From Pelagibacterales bacterium SAG-MED34 (GTDB lineage: Bacteria; Pseudomonadota; Alphaproteobacteria; Pelagibacterales; Pelagibacteraceae), in the NCBI GenBank assembly GCA_014653665.1, contig JACWEE010000001.1, positions 1 through 48,000 of the forward strand: a DNA stretch of 48,000 nt, written 5' to 3'. The translations under genes and the position numbers were made by a program. The number at the start of each line of letters is the position of its first letter. The stretch's first letter is position 1. Shown in pieces: positions 31,764-39,409 of this stretch. The notes under the pieces were generated by a model that saw only the letters and a program-made list of their open reading frames with translations, ran no database searches and was not told where the DNA came from.

Positions 31764-31776
31764 TAATACTTAGTTT

Positions 31777-32514
31777 ATGAGTAATACAGTAATTTTAATC
31801 CCTTCAAGATTAGCTGCAACAAGGTTACCAAATAAACCTTTATTAAAAATCAATAATATTTCAATTATCAATCATGTTTACAAAATTGCAAAATCATCTC
31901 TAATTGGAGAAAGTTATGTTGCAACAGGTGATAAAGAAATATTTGATGAGGTCACTAAGCTAGGAGGAAAATGTATTTTAACCAAAAAAGATCATAAAAC
32001 TGGAACTGACAGAATTTTTGAGGCTTATCAAGAGTTAAGAGATGACAATATTGAATATGTAATAAATCTTCAAGGAGATGAACCAATGCTTGATATTGAG
32101 GATGTTATAAATCTCCTCAAAAAAACTATTGAAAAAAAATCTAAAATTTCAACATTAGCTTGTCAAATTGAAGACGAAAAATTTTTCTTAAACAAAAATG
32201 TTGTTAAAGTAACTACAAAAGAGGAACTTCATCAAAACAATTTATCAACAGCAACATCATTCACGAGAGAAATTAAAAATACCCAAAAAAATATTTACCA
32301 CCATATTGGAATCTATATTTATAATGTTTCATATTTAGAAAAGTTTGTTCAATTAGATCAAACTCAGAATGAAAAATCGCAAAAACTAGAACAATTAAGA
32401 CTAATGGATAACAATATTGAAATAGACGTTGGATTAGCAAAAACTAAACCTATTGGTGTAGATACAGACGAAGATTATCTAGAAATAAAAAAAATTATGG
32501 AATATAAAAATTAA
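31777..32514 (+). CDS. kdsB: 3-deoxy-manno-octulosonate cytidylyltransferase
   Basis: KdsB activates Kdo as CMP-Kdo for lipid A-core assembly. The 245-residue enzyme has IPSRLAATRLPNKPL at the nucleotide-binding end, YVINLQGDEPML in the centre, and YHHIGIYIYNVSYL and EQLRLMDNNIEIDVG toward the C-terminus. With kdsD (24784-25761) and the LPS export genes it shows this cell makes Kdo-containing LPS. pheA starts 3 bases after its stop. Confidence 0.95.
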   Translation: MSNTVILIPSRLAATRLPNKPLLKINNISIINHVYKIAKSSLIGESYVATGDKEIFDEVTKLGGKCILTKKDHKTGTDRIFEAYQELRDDNIEYVINLQGDEPMLDIEDVINLLKKTIEKKSKISTLACQIEDEKFFLNKNVVKVTTKEELHQNNLSTATSFTREIKNTQKNIYHHIGIYIYNVSYLEKFVQLDQTQNEKSQKLEQLRLMDNNIEIDVGLAKTKPIGVDTDEDYLEIKKIMEYKN

Positions 32515-32517
32515 ATT

Positions 32518-33345
32518 ATGAAAATTGCTTATCAAGGTGTTGCAGGAAGTTACAGCGAAAGTTGTGCTAAAAAAATGTATCCAGAGAGTGAAACAATACC
32601 CTGCAAAACATTTGATGAATGCTTTGAAAGGTCTAGTGAAGATAATTCAATAAAATCTTTAATTCCAGAGTCAAATAAAACAACTGGAAATATTGGTGTC
32701 GAATATTTAATCTTTAAATATAGACTAAATATTTATGCAGAGCATTTTTTTCCAATTAATCATAATCTATTAGGATTAAAAGATTCCAAAATAGAAGACA
32801 TAAAAGATGTTTACTCACATGCACAAGCATTAAGCCAATCTTCAAGTTTTATTAAGAAAAAAAAATTCATAGAAAATGTTAGAGCAGATACAGCTGGTTC
32901 AGCAAAATTTGTTTCAGAAACTAAAGATAAATCTAAAGCTGCTATAGCTTCTAGTCTTAGTGCAGAAATATATGGTCTTAAAATTCTACAAGAAAATGTC
33001 CAAGATGATAAAGATAACGTGACTAGATTTTTATTACTTGGTAAAGATATTTTTCAGCCAGATTTTTCAGATGATAATCATATAACATCAATATTATTTA
33101 AGTTGAAAAGTAAACCCGCTGCTCTTTACTCTGCACTATCAGGATTTGCAATAAACGGAGTTAATATGAGTAAACTACAAAGTTTTCCTGAAAAGAACTC
33201 ATTTTCCTCATATTTTTTTCTATGTGATATAGATGGACATATAGAATCTCCTAAAATCAAAAACTCACTTGAGGAATTGGGTCTGCATTGCCAGGATATG
33301 CACGTACTAGGTGTTTATAAATCCGATAAATTTAGACAAAAATAA
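32518..33345 (+). CDS. pheA: Prephenate dehydratase
   Basis: The enzyme converts prephenate to phenylpyruvate for phenylalanine. It has 275 residues and is monofunctional, with no chorismate mutase domain. The catalytic domain runs to about 180 and includes VYSHAQALSQSSSF, RADTAGSAKFVSE and the NVTRFLLLGK signature (TRF). The C-terminal ACT domain (about 190-270, starting TSILFKLKSKPAALYSAL) is the phenylalanine-sensing part. The start lies 3 bases after kdsB, and it is followed by the SRP RNA promoter. Confidence 0.94.
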   Translation: MKIAYQGVAGSYSESCAKKMYPESETIPCKTFDECFERSSEDNSIKSLIPESNKTTGNIGVEYLIFKYRLNIYAEHFFPINHNLLGLKDSKIEDIKDVYSHAQALSQSSSFIKKKKFIENVRADTAGSAKFVSETKDKSKAAIASSLSAEIYGLKILQENVQDDKDNVTRFLLLGKDIFQPDFSDDNHITSILFKLKSKPAALYSALSGFAINGVNMSKLQSFPEKNSFSSYFFLCDIDGHIESPKIKNSLEELGLHCQDMHVLGVYKSDKFRQK

Positions 33346-33358
33346 ATTTATAACTTTC

Positions 33359-33388
33359 TTGTAGAATAGAAATTTTTATTGATATAAT
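33359..33388 (+). promoter_or_regulatory. Promoter of the SRP RNA gene
   Basis: The -35-like TTGTAG (33359-33364), an 18-base spacer and a perfect -10 TATAAT (33383-33388) place the start at the first G of the RNA (33395), six bases after the -10. The fit between predicted start and RNA fold is very good. Confidence 0.75.
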
Positions 33389-33394
33389 AAAGTT

Positions 33395-33481
33395 GGAGGC
33401 CAATCAGGTGGTGTTACCACAAATCCCCCAGGATCGAAAGATAGCAAGGGTAGTGAGTATTTTCCAGGTTGGTTGGTCTCC
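33395..33481 (+). ncRNA. ffs: Signal recognition particle RNA, small bacterial (4.5S) type
   Basis: The 5' strand GGAGGCCAATCAGG pairs with the 3' strand CCAGGTTGGTTGGTCTCC to close the rod. The apical SRP domain is CCCCCAGGATCGAAAGATAGCAAGGG, with a GAAA tetraloop (33436-33439) and the conserved asymmetric AGCAAGGG of helix 8, where Ffh binds. The size of about 87 bases suits the bacterial short form, and the order ffs-dnaX-ybaB-recR is conserved. The 3' end is 6 bases before the dnaX ATG, leaving no room for a terminator. Confidence 0.9.
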
Positions 33482-33487
33482 TTAAAA

Positions 33488-35119
33488 ATGACAGAAAATT
33501 CAAAAGTGCTAGCATTAAAATATAGACCTCAGGTATTTGAGGATTTAATTGGCCAAGAGATTATTGCTGAAACAATTAAAAATTCAATAATTTCAGACAA
33601 ATCACCTAATGCATTTTTGTTTACAGGTATTAGAGGAGTAGGAAAAACAACTTTCGCAAGAATAGTTGCAAAGTCATTAAATTGTGAGCATGGAATTGAA
33701 AACATGTGTAAGAAAAAATGTAGTAACTGTGATGCAATTACAAACTCAAATCATATTGATGTTTTGGAAATGGATGCTGCAAGCAAGACCGGCGTTGATG
33801 ATGTTAGAGAGCTTATTGAATTTTCAAGATATGGACCAACAACCGCTAAATATAAAATATTTATTATTGATGAGGTTCATATGTTAAGTAAGCAAGCATT
33901 TAATGCACTTTTAAAAACATTAGAGGAACCACCAAAATATTTAAAATTTATTTTTGCAACAACCGAAATCAAAAAAATACCTGTAACAGTAATCTCGAGA
34001 TGTCAACGCTTTGACCTCTCCAGAGTGAAATCTGATGAGCTTTTTAATTATATAAAAATGATTAAGGATAAAGAAGGTGGTAAAGTTTCTGATGAAGCTT
34101 TAAAATTAATTGTAAAAATTTCAGAAGGATCTGTTAGAGATGCATTATCTTTGTTAGATCGTGGACTTGTGGCTAATCAAAATGATGAGGAATTAAATCT
34201 AGACAAAGCACAAAGTATTTATGGATATTTTGATAAAAGTTCTCTGATAGAATTAATTAAAAATCTGTTTAGTGGTGATGAAAAAAAAGTATTTGCGTTG
34301 TATAGAAAAATTTATGATTCTGGTGTTGATCCCAAAATTTTTTTGAATGATTTTCTTGAGGTTTTATATTACCTAAAAAATATTAATTTTATAAAATTAG
34401 ACGGAAATAATTTTTCTTTAAATGATCAAGATTTTAGTAATCTTTCCATAATATCTGAAAATTTAGATTCAAAGGACATAATCCTTTTTTGGCAATTTAC
34501 ACTTGATACAATTGAGGAAATTAACATTGTTTCAAATCCAAATTTATCAGTTGAAATGTTCCTTTTCAGATTAATGAGAATAAAAGGTTTTAAGGAGAAG
34601 GATGCTGAGGAAACCTTAATTGAAAAAAAGCCTGATGCTTTAATAAAAGAACCTGAAAAAAAAACTTCAAGTAAAACAATAGATCAGATTAAAAATGTTT
34701 CACAACAAGAAAAAATTGAACCGAATTTAAATAAAGATGAAGTAATTAATGAACTTAAAATTGGTTCATTTGAAAGTTTGATAAATTTCTGTACTGAGAA
34801 AAAAGAAGCTAAGCTTAAATATGAGCTTGAAACTAATACAAATTTAGTTTCATTCTCCGAGGGTTTAATAGAAATATCTTTTAATGAAAATTTAGACAAA
34901 GACTTTATTAAAAATCTATCTAACAAACTATACGAATGGACATCTAAGAGATGGATTATCTCATTATCAAAAAACCAAGGACAAATTTCAAAAAAAGAAA
35001 AAAATAAAATTGATGAAATAAAAATATTTGATGATGTTAAAAAGTCTGAAGCATATAAAAAAGTGATCGAAGCATTTTCTGATGCAGAATTAATAAATGT
35101 TGAGTTGAAAGAGGATTAG
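33488..35119 (+). CDS. dnaX: DNA polymerase III subunit gamma/tau
   Basis: DnaX is the motor of the clamp loader. It has 543 residues with ATG at 33488, preferred over a TTG at 33473 that lies inside the SRP RNA. The AAA+ domain has Walker A GIRGVGKTT (about 47-55), a zinc knot with four Cys (CEHGIENMCKKKCSNC), IIDEVHMLS and VISRCQRFD. Domain III runs to about residue 370, then comes a Lys/Glu-rich linker and a tau C-terminal part. No Shine-Dalgarno precedes the ATG. A frameshift signal in the linker is listed separately. ybaB follows 1 base later. Confidence 0.95.
   Translation: MTENSKVLALKYRPQVFEDLIGQEIIAETIKNSIISDKSPNAFLFTGIRGVGKTTFARIVAKSLNCEHGIENMCKKKCSNCDAITNSNHIDVLEMDAASKTGVDDVRELIEFSRYGPTTAKYKIFIIDEVHMLSKQAFNALLKTLEEPPKYLKFIFATTEIKKIPVTVISRCQRFDLSRVKSDELFNYIKMIKDKEGGKVSDEALKLIVKISEGSVRDALSLLDRGLVANQNDEELNLDKAQSIYGYFDKSSLIELIKNLFSGDEKKVFALYRKIYDSGVDPKIFLNDFLEVLYYLKNINFIKLDGNNFSLNDQDFSNLSIISENLDSKDIILFWQFTLDTIEEINIVSNPNLSVEMFLFRLMRIKGFKEKDAEETLIEKKPDALIKEPEKKTSSKTIDQIKNVSQQEKIEPNLNKDEVINELKIGSFESLINFCTEKKEAKLKYELETNTNLVSFSEGLIEISFNENLDKDFIKNLSNKLYEWTSKRWIISLSKNQGQISKKEKNKIDEIKIFDDVKKSEAYKKVIEAFSDAELINVELKED
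34607..34635 (+). promoter_or_regulatory. Candidate programmed -1 frameshift signal in dnaX
   Basis: The zero-frame codons GAA-AAA-AAG at 34622-34630 contain the heptamer A-AAA-AAG used by E. coli dnaX. A -1 slip there gives one codon (GCC) and then TGA (34633-34635). A GAGG (34607-34610) sits 13 bases upstream, about where E. coli has its stimulating internal Shine-Dalgarno. Only a weak CTTT/AAAG hairpin follows. The predicted short product would be 382 residues and end just after domain III. A 9-A run (34656-34664) 20 bases further on is a second possible slippage site, with stops close by in both other frames. Confidence 0.55.
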
Positions 35120-35120
35120 A

Positions 35121-35438
35121 ATGACAGATTTTTCAAAATTAATGGAAAAAGCCAAAGAAATTGAGAGCAAAATGAAAGAAAGCCAAGAAAACATTAAAAA
35201 GATCGAGGTTGAAGGTGTCTCGGGAGCTAATGATGTAAAGGTTACTTTAAATGGAGAGGGCACTATGATTTCAATTAAGCTTAGTGAAAATGTTTTAAAA
35301 GAAGAAAAAGTAATTTTAGAAGATCTTATTACTGCTGCTCACAATAACGCAAAATCACAACTTAAATCAAAAACAGCAGAGGAAATTTCTAAGGCCTCAG
35401 GAAATTTTGGAATTCCTGGATTTAAGTGGCCTTTATAA
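35121..35438 (+). CDS. ybaB: Nucleoid-associated protein, YbaB/EbfC family
   Basis: This 105-residue dimeric DNA-binding protein has the family pattern: an N-terminal helix (LMEKAKEIESKMKESQENIKKIEVEG), a central small beta-sheet with VKVTLNGEGTMISIKL, and a C-terminal helix ending in FGIPGFKWPL. It is always found between dnaX and recR, as here, with a 1-base gap to dnaX and 5 bases to recR. Its binding sites are not predictable. Confidence 0.95.
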   Translation: MTDFSKLMEKAKEIESKMKESQENIKKIEVEGVSGANDVKVTLNGEGTMISIKLSENVLKEEKVILEDLITAAHNNAKSQLKSKTAEEISKASGNFGIPGFKWPL

Positions 35439-35443
35439 TTTAA

Positions 35444-36055
35444 ATGCAAAATATTCCCGAAATAGATAATTTAATTAAACTAATTTCAAAACTACCGGGG
35501 TTAGGACCTAAGTCTGCAAAAAGAATAATTTTAAAAATGATTAATAACCGACAAGAATTACTTAAGCCTTTGGCTCAAAATTTGAGCGAAGTTTTTAAAA
35601 ATGTAGTTAGATGTAAAATTTGTGGAACATTAAAGCCTAATACAATTGAGTGTAGCTATAATAATTGTGAAATAGTAGAAAAAAAATATAATAAAATTTG
35701 TGTTGTAGAAAATATTTCAGATCAGTGGGCAATAGAAAGTTCATCAATTTTTCAAGGTTACTTCCATATTTTAGGAGGGACCCTCTCAAACAATAATAAT
35801 AGCAATAGAGAGGACTTGCTTATTAATTCTCTTATAGAAAGAATAAATAAAGATGATATTGAAGAAGTAATTTTAGCAACTAGTGCAACTGTAGAAGGCC
35901 AAACTACTGCATTTTATATTCAAGATAGTCTAAAAAAAACTGACGTCAAAGTTTCAAAACTAGCCCAAGGTTTACCAGTAGGTGGAGAAATCGAAAATTT
36001 AGATGATGGAACTCTTATATCTGCATTCAAAAATAGAAAAAAGATAGAGGCTTAA
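35444..36055 (+). CDS. recR: Recombination protein RecR
   Basis: RecR works with RecF and RecO to load RecA at gaps. It has 203 residues. The N-terminal HhH motif KLPGLGPKSAKRI is followed by a zinc finger whose cysteines are in CKIC and, further on, ECSYNNCEI (spacing a little different from the usual CxIC). The Toprim domain then has CVVENISDQWAIE and FHILGGTLS. The C-terminal QGLPVGGEIENLDDGTLISAF is standard. Its stop abuts the stop of glcB head-on with no base between. Confidence 0.94.
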   Translation: MQNIPEIDNLIKLISKLPGLGPKSAKRIILKMINNRQELLKPLAQNLSEVFKNVVRCKICGTLKPNTIECSYNNCEIVEKKYNKICVVENISDQWAIESSSIFQGYFHILGGTLSNNNNSNREDLLINSLIERINKDDIEEVILATSATVEGQTTAFYIQDSLKKTDVKVSKLAQGLPVGGEIENLDDGTLISAFKNRKKIEA

Positions 36056-38206
36056 TTAGCTTTTTTTAATTAATCTATTTAAGTGTAAGAGAGGTTCTGT
36101 ATAGCCAGAAGGTTGGGATTTTCCATGAAAGATCAATTCACATGCTGCTTTAAAAGCAATAGATTTATCATACTCTGGAGACATACTTTCGTAGTTAGAG
36201 TCGTCTTTATTCTGTTTATCAACCACTTTTGCCATTTTTTTTAAAATTTCTAGAACTTGTCTATTTGAACATAAGCCATGATGGAGCCAATTAGCAATAT
36301 GTTGAGATGAAATTCTTAAAGTTGCTCTATCTTCCATTAATCCAATATCATTTATATCTGGGACTTTGGAACAACCTATACCTTGATCAATCCATCTTAC
36401 TACATAACCCAAAATAGTTTGTGCAGAATTTGAAATTTCAGTATTAATTTCATCAACAGACCAATTAGGACGATCTGCTATTGGTATAGTAAGAAGATCA
36501 GATAATTTTGATGGCTCTCTTTTTAATATTGCTTTTTGTTTTTCAAAAACATTTACTTCATGGTAGTGCATAACATGTAATGCAGCGGCAGTTGGAGAAG
36601 GAACCCAAGCACAATTTGCACCTGCATTGACATGTCCAATCTTTTGTTCCATCATTTCGTTCATTTTATCAGGCATGGCCCACATTCCTTTACCAATTTG
36701 AGCAACCCCTGAAAATCCGCATTTTAAGCCTATATCTACATTATTATCCTCATAAGTTTTAATCCACTTAGACTCTTTCATATCTCCTTTTTTGATCATA
36801 GGTCCAGCTTCCATTGAAGTGTGCATCTCATCACCAGTTCTATCCAAAAATCCAGTGTTGATAAAAAATACTCTATCTTTTAGTGTTCTAATACATTCCT
36901 TAAGGTTTGCAGATGTTCTTCTTTCTTCATCCATAATTCCACACTTAATAGTGTTTTTTTCTAATTTTAAAACTTCTTCGACTTTTGTAAAAATTAAATT
37001 AGTAAATTCAGTCTCCTCTGGCCCATGCATTTTTGGTTTTACGATGTAAATTGATCCTTCTCTTGAATTACCTTTTCTTTTCAAATCATGAATACAAGCT
37101 GCTGAAGTTATAAAAGCATCCATTATTCCCTCAGGAACTTCTGATCCATCATTTAAAGTAATTGCAGGGTTTGTCATTAAGTGTCCAACATTTCTCACAA
37201 GTAAAAGACTTCTTCCGTGAAGTTTTGACTTTTCACCATTCAATGCAGTGTAACTCCTATCTGGATTAAGTTTTCTCTCTAATTCTTTACCGTTTTTTTC
37301 AAATATTGATTTTAAATTTCCTTTCATCAATCCTAGCCAATTTCTATAACAAGTTACTTTATCTTCAGCATCGACTGTGGCTACACTATCTTCATGGTCA
37401 CAAATTGTCGAAACGGCAGACTCAATTATAATATCGCTTATACCAGCCGCATCTCTTGCAGCACTAAATGCTCTAGGATTAATAATTATTTCAAGATGAA
37501 GATTATTATTTTTTAAGATTATAGCATTTGGTTTGGCTGCATCCCCTCTATGACCAATAAACTTCTCTAAATCTGATAAATTATATTCTTCATTTTCCAT
37601 ATAAATTGAAAGTTTTTTATTATTTACTGCTAAACCAGTAATATCTTTCCAGTCAAGATCATTTATTGGAAAATATTTGTTCAAAAAGTTTCTAGTGTAT
37701 TTAATTACTTCTTGTCCTCTCAAAGGATCATATTTTTCACTTCCACTTTCTTCAGACTCTATTATATTTGATCCATAAAGACTGTCATACAAGCTTACCC
37801 ACCTTGCATTCGCAGCATTCAAGCTATATCTAGAGTTCATAATTGGAACAACTAATTGTGGTCCTGCTATATTAGATATTTCTTCATCTAAATTTTTAGT
37901 TGCTATTTTAAAATCTTCACCTTCTTTTTTTAAATAACCTATTTCTTCCAAAAATTTTTTATATTTATTATAGTCAATCTTGTGGTCTCTATTTTTTTTA
38001 TGCCACAGATCTATTTCTTGTTGTAATGTTTCTCTAATTTCGAGTAATTTTTTATTTTTAGGTGCTAATTCATGCACTACTTTGTCAAAACCTTTCCAGA
38101 ACTCGTCAGGACCAACATTTGTATCCAGCAAAAGCTCATTTTTGACAAAATCAGCTAGTTCTTTTGCTACAGATAAGTTGTGGATTTTGATGTATTGCTC
38201 TCTCAT
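36056..38206 (-). CDS. glcB: Malate synthase G
   Basis: GlcB condenses glyoxylate and acetyl-CoA to malate, completing glyoxylate and glycolate use. The 716-residue length is normal for the G form. It has ANARWVSLYDSLYG, RNWLGLMKGNLK with conserved Arg, HGRSLLLVRNVGHLM, IMDEERRTSANLKECIR with Glu and Arg of the active site, and GANCAWVPSPTAAALH. Published SAR11 work describes a glycine riboswitch ahead of malate synthase. Here the 96 bases upstream contain a promoter but no aptamer motifs. It is divergent from accA. Confidence 0.96.
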   Translation of the reverse strand: MREQYIKIHNLSVAKELADFVKNELLLDTNVGPDEFWKGFDKVVHELAPKNKKLLEIRETLQQEIDLWHKKNRDHKIDYNKYKKFLEEIGYLKKEGEDFKIATKNLDEEISNIAGPQLVVPIMNSRYSLNAANARWVSLYDSLYGSNIIESEESGSEKYDPLRGQEVIKYTRNFLNKYFPINDLDWKDITGLAVNNKKLSIYMENEEYNLSDLEKFIGHRGDAAKPNAIILKNNNLHLEIIINPRAFSAARDAAGISDIIIESAVSTICDHEDSVATVDAEDKVTCYRNWLGLMKGNLKSIFEKNGKELERKLNPDRSYTALNGEKSKLHGRSLLLVRNVGHLMTNPAITLNDGSEVPEGIMDAFITSAACIHDLKRKGNSREGSIYIVKPKMHGPEETEFTNLIFTKVEEVLKLEKNTIKCGIMDEERRTSANLKECIRTLKDRVFFINTGFLDRTGDEMHTSMEAGPMIKKGDMKESKWIKTYEDNNVDIGLKCGFSGVAQIGKGMWAMPDKMNEMMEQKIGHVNAGANCAWVPSPTAAALHVMHYHEVNVFEKQKAILKREPSKLSDLLTIPIADRPNWSVDEINTEISNSAQTILGYVVRWIDQGIGCSKVPDINDIGLMEDRATLRISSQHIANWLHHGLCSNRQVLEILKKMAKVVDKQNKDDSNYESMSPEYDKSIAFKAACELIFHGKSQPSGYTEPLLHLNRLIKKS

Positions 38207-38220
38207 AAATTGAAAATCTT

Positions 38221-38249
38221 ATAATAAATTGTCATTTTTGCGCAATCAA
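38221..38249 (-). promoter_or_regulatory. Promoter of glcB
   Basis: On the minus strand a -35 TTGATT (38244-38249), a 17-base spacer and a -10 TATTAT (38221-38226) place the start about 8 bases before the ATG at 38206. This leaves essentially no leader, so no riboswitch can be accommodated downstream of this promoter. Confidence 0.55.
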
Positions 38250-38260
38250 AATTACTTATT

Positions 38261-38291
38261 TTAACAATTTATCGCCTTTTTTGTTTATAAT
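38261..38291 (+). promoter_or_regulatory. Promoter of accA
   Basis: The -35-like TTAACA (38261-38266), a 19-base spacer and a perfect -10 TATAAT (38286-38291), 11 bases before the accA ATG. The start of transcription would be at or just before the start codon, giving a leaderless or nearly leaderless mRNA. It is divergent from the glcB promoter with a 12-base gap between -35 boxes. Confidence 0.5.
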
Positions 38292-38302
38292 ACATACTTT
38301 AA

Positions 38303-39409
38303 ATGAAAAATTACCTAAATTTTGAGACAGATATCAAAAATCTTGAAGAGGAATTAGATAAACTAAAAGATCCCTATAATCAGGAAGGTTTATCTGAAGT
38401 CGACACTTCAAGAATAAGCAAAGTTGAAGAAGAAATAAATGAAAAGTTAGAGAAAATTTATTCTAACTTAGATCCATGGCAGACAGCACTAGTTGCTCGT
38501 CATGAAGATAGACCTAAAGCAAAATTTTTTGTTGAAAATCTTTTTGATGATTTTATCCAACTTTCTGGAGATAGATATTATGGTGAGGACAAAGCTGTTA
38601 TCGCTGGTTTTGCAAAATTTGATGGTAAATCTGTTTTAGTAATTGGTCAAGAAAAGGGATCAGATCTTAATAAAAGAATAGATCACAATTTTGGAATGAT
38701 GAGACCAGAGGGTTATAGAAAAACAATTAGACTTATGGAGTTAGCTAACAAGTTTAAAATTCCAATAATTTCTATTGTAGATACTCCAGGAGCATACCCA
38801 GGAGTTGGTGCAGAGGAAAGAGGTCAAGCTGAAGCAATAGCAAAATCTATTGAATGCTCTATGAAGTTAACAGTCCCTACCATTGCGATAATAATTGGAG
38901 AGGGCGGATCTGGAGGAGCAATAGCTTTAGCATCATCTAACAAAGTAATTATGCTTCAAAACGCAATATACTCTGTAATTTCCCCAGAAGGATGTGCCAC
39001 TATTTTATGGAGAGACCCAAAAAAAACTTTAGAAGCTGCAACTGCAATGAAAATGTCGTCCAGTGATCTTTTAAAATTAAATATAATTGATGAAATAATT
39101 CCAGAGCCAGTTGGAGGTGCTCATCGAGATAAAGATCTAATATTGGATAATGTAAGAGAGTCATTAAAGAAAAATTTAGATTTTTTTGAGACAATGGATA
39201 AAGATGAAATTCTTACTCATAGAAAAAATAAATTTTTGTCAATTGGAAGAAATAAAGGATTTACAACACAATCAGAAGATGGAAATGATCTATCTATGAA
39301 GGCAAGTGTATTAGAAAATATCAATCAAAACTTTAAAAAGAATTCTAAAGTTTATTATGGCGTAGCAGCTGCAATTTTATTAATATTATTTTTAAGTATT
39401 CTTTTATAA
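38303..39409 (+). CDS. accA: Acetyl-CoA carboxylase carboxyltransferase subunit alpha with C-terminal membrane helix
   Basis: AccA is the partner of AccD. The first about 320 residues are a typical AccA: a helical N-terminus with LDPWQTALVARHEDRPKA, then GDRYYGEDKAVIAGFAKF, IVDTPGAYPGVGAEERGQ, IGEGGSGGAIAL, and ISPEGCATILWRD. The usual end is reached at about 320. A further 48 residues follow: a polar linker (about 320-345) and a hydrophobic stretch ending ...GVAAAILLILFLSILL (about 350-368), ideal for a tail anchor. The frame is open without interruption, so the extension is real in the sequence. It converges with secA with a 6-base overlap. Confidence 0.94.
   Translation: MKNYLNFETDIKNLEEELDKLKDPYNQEGLSEVDTSRISKVEEEINEKLEKIYSNLDPWQTALVARHEDRPKAKFFVENLFDDFIQLSGDRYYGEDKAVIAGFAKFDGKSVLVIGQEKGSDLNKRIDHNFGMMRPEGYRKTIRLMELANKFKIPIISIVDTPGAYPGVGAEERGQAEAIAKSIECSMKLTVPTIAIIIGEGGSGGAIALASSNKVIMLQNAIYSVISPEGCATILWRDPKKTLEAATAMKMSSSDLLKLNIIDEIIPEPVGGAHRDKDLILDNVRESLKKNLDFFETMDKDEILTHRKNKFLSIGRNKGFTTQSEDGNDLSMKASVLENINQNFKKNSKVYYGVAAAILLILFLSILL

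Noticed and set aside
36000-36070. Intrinsic bidirectional terminator between recR and glcB
   Set aside because: There is a T-rich stretch but no stable inverted repeat, and the two stop codons abut.
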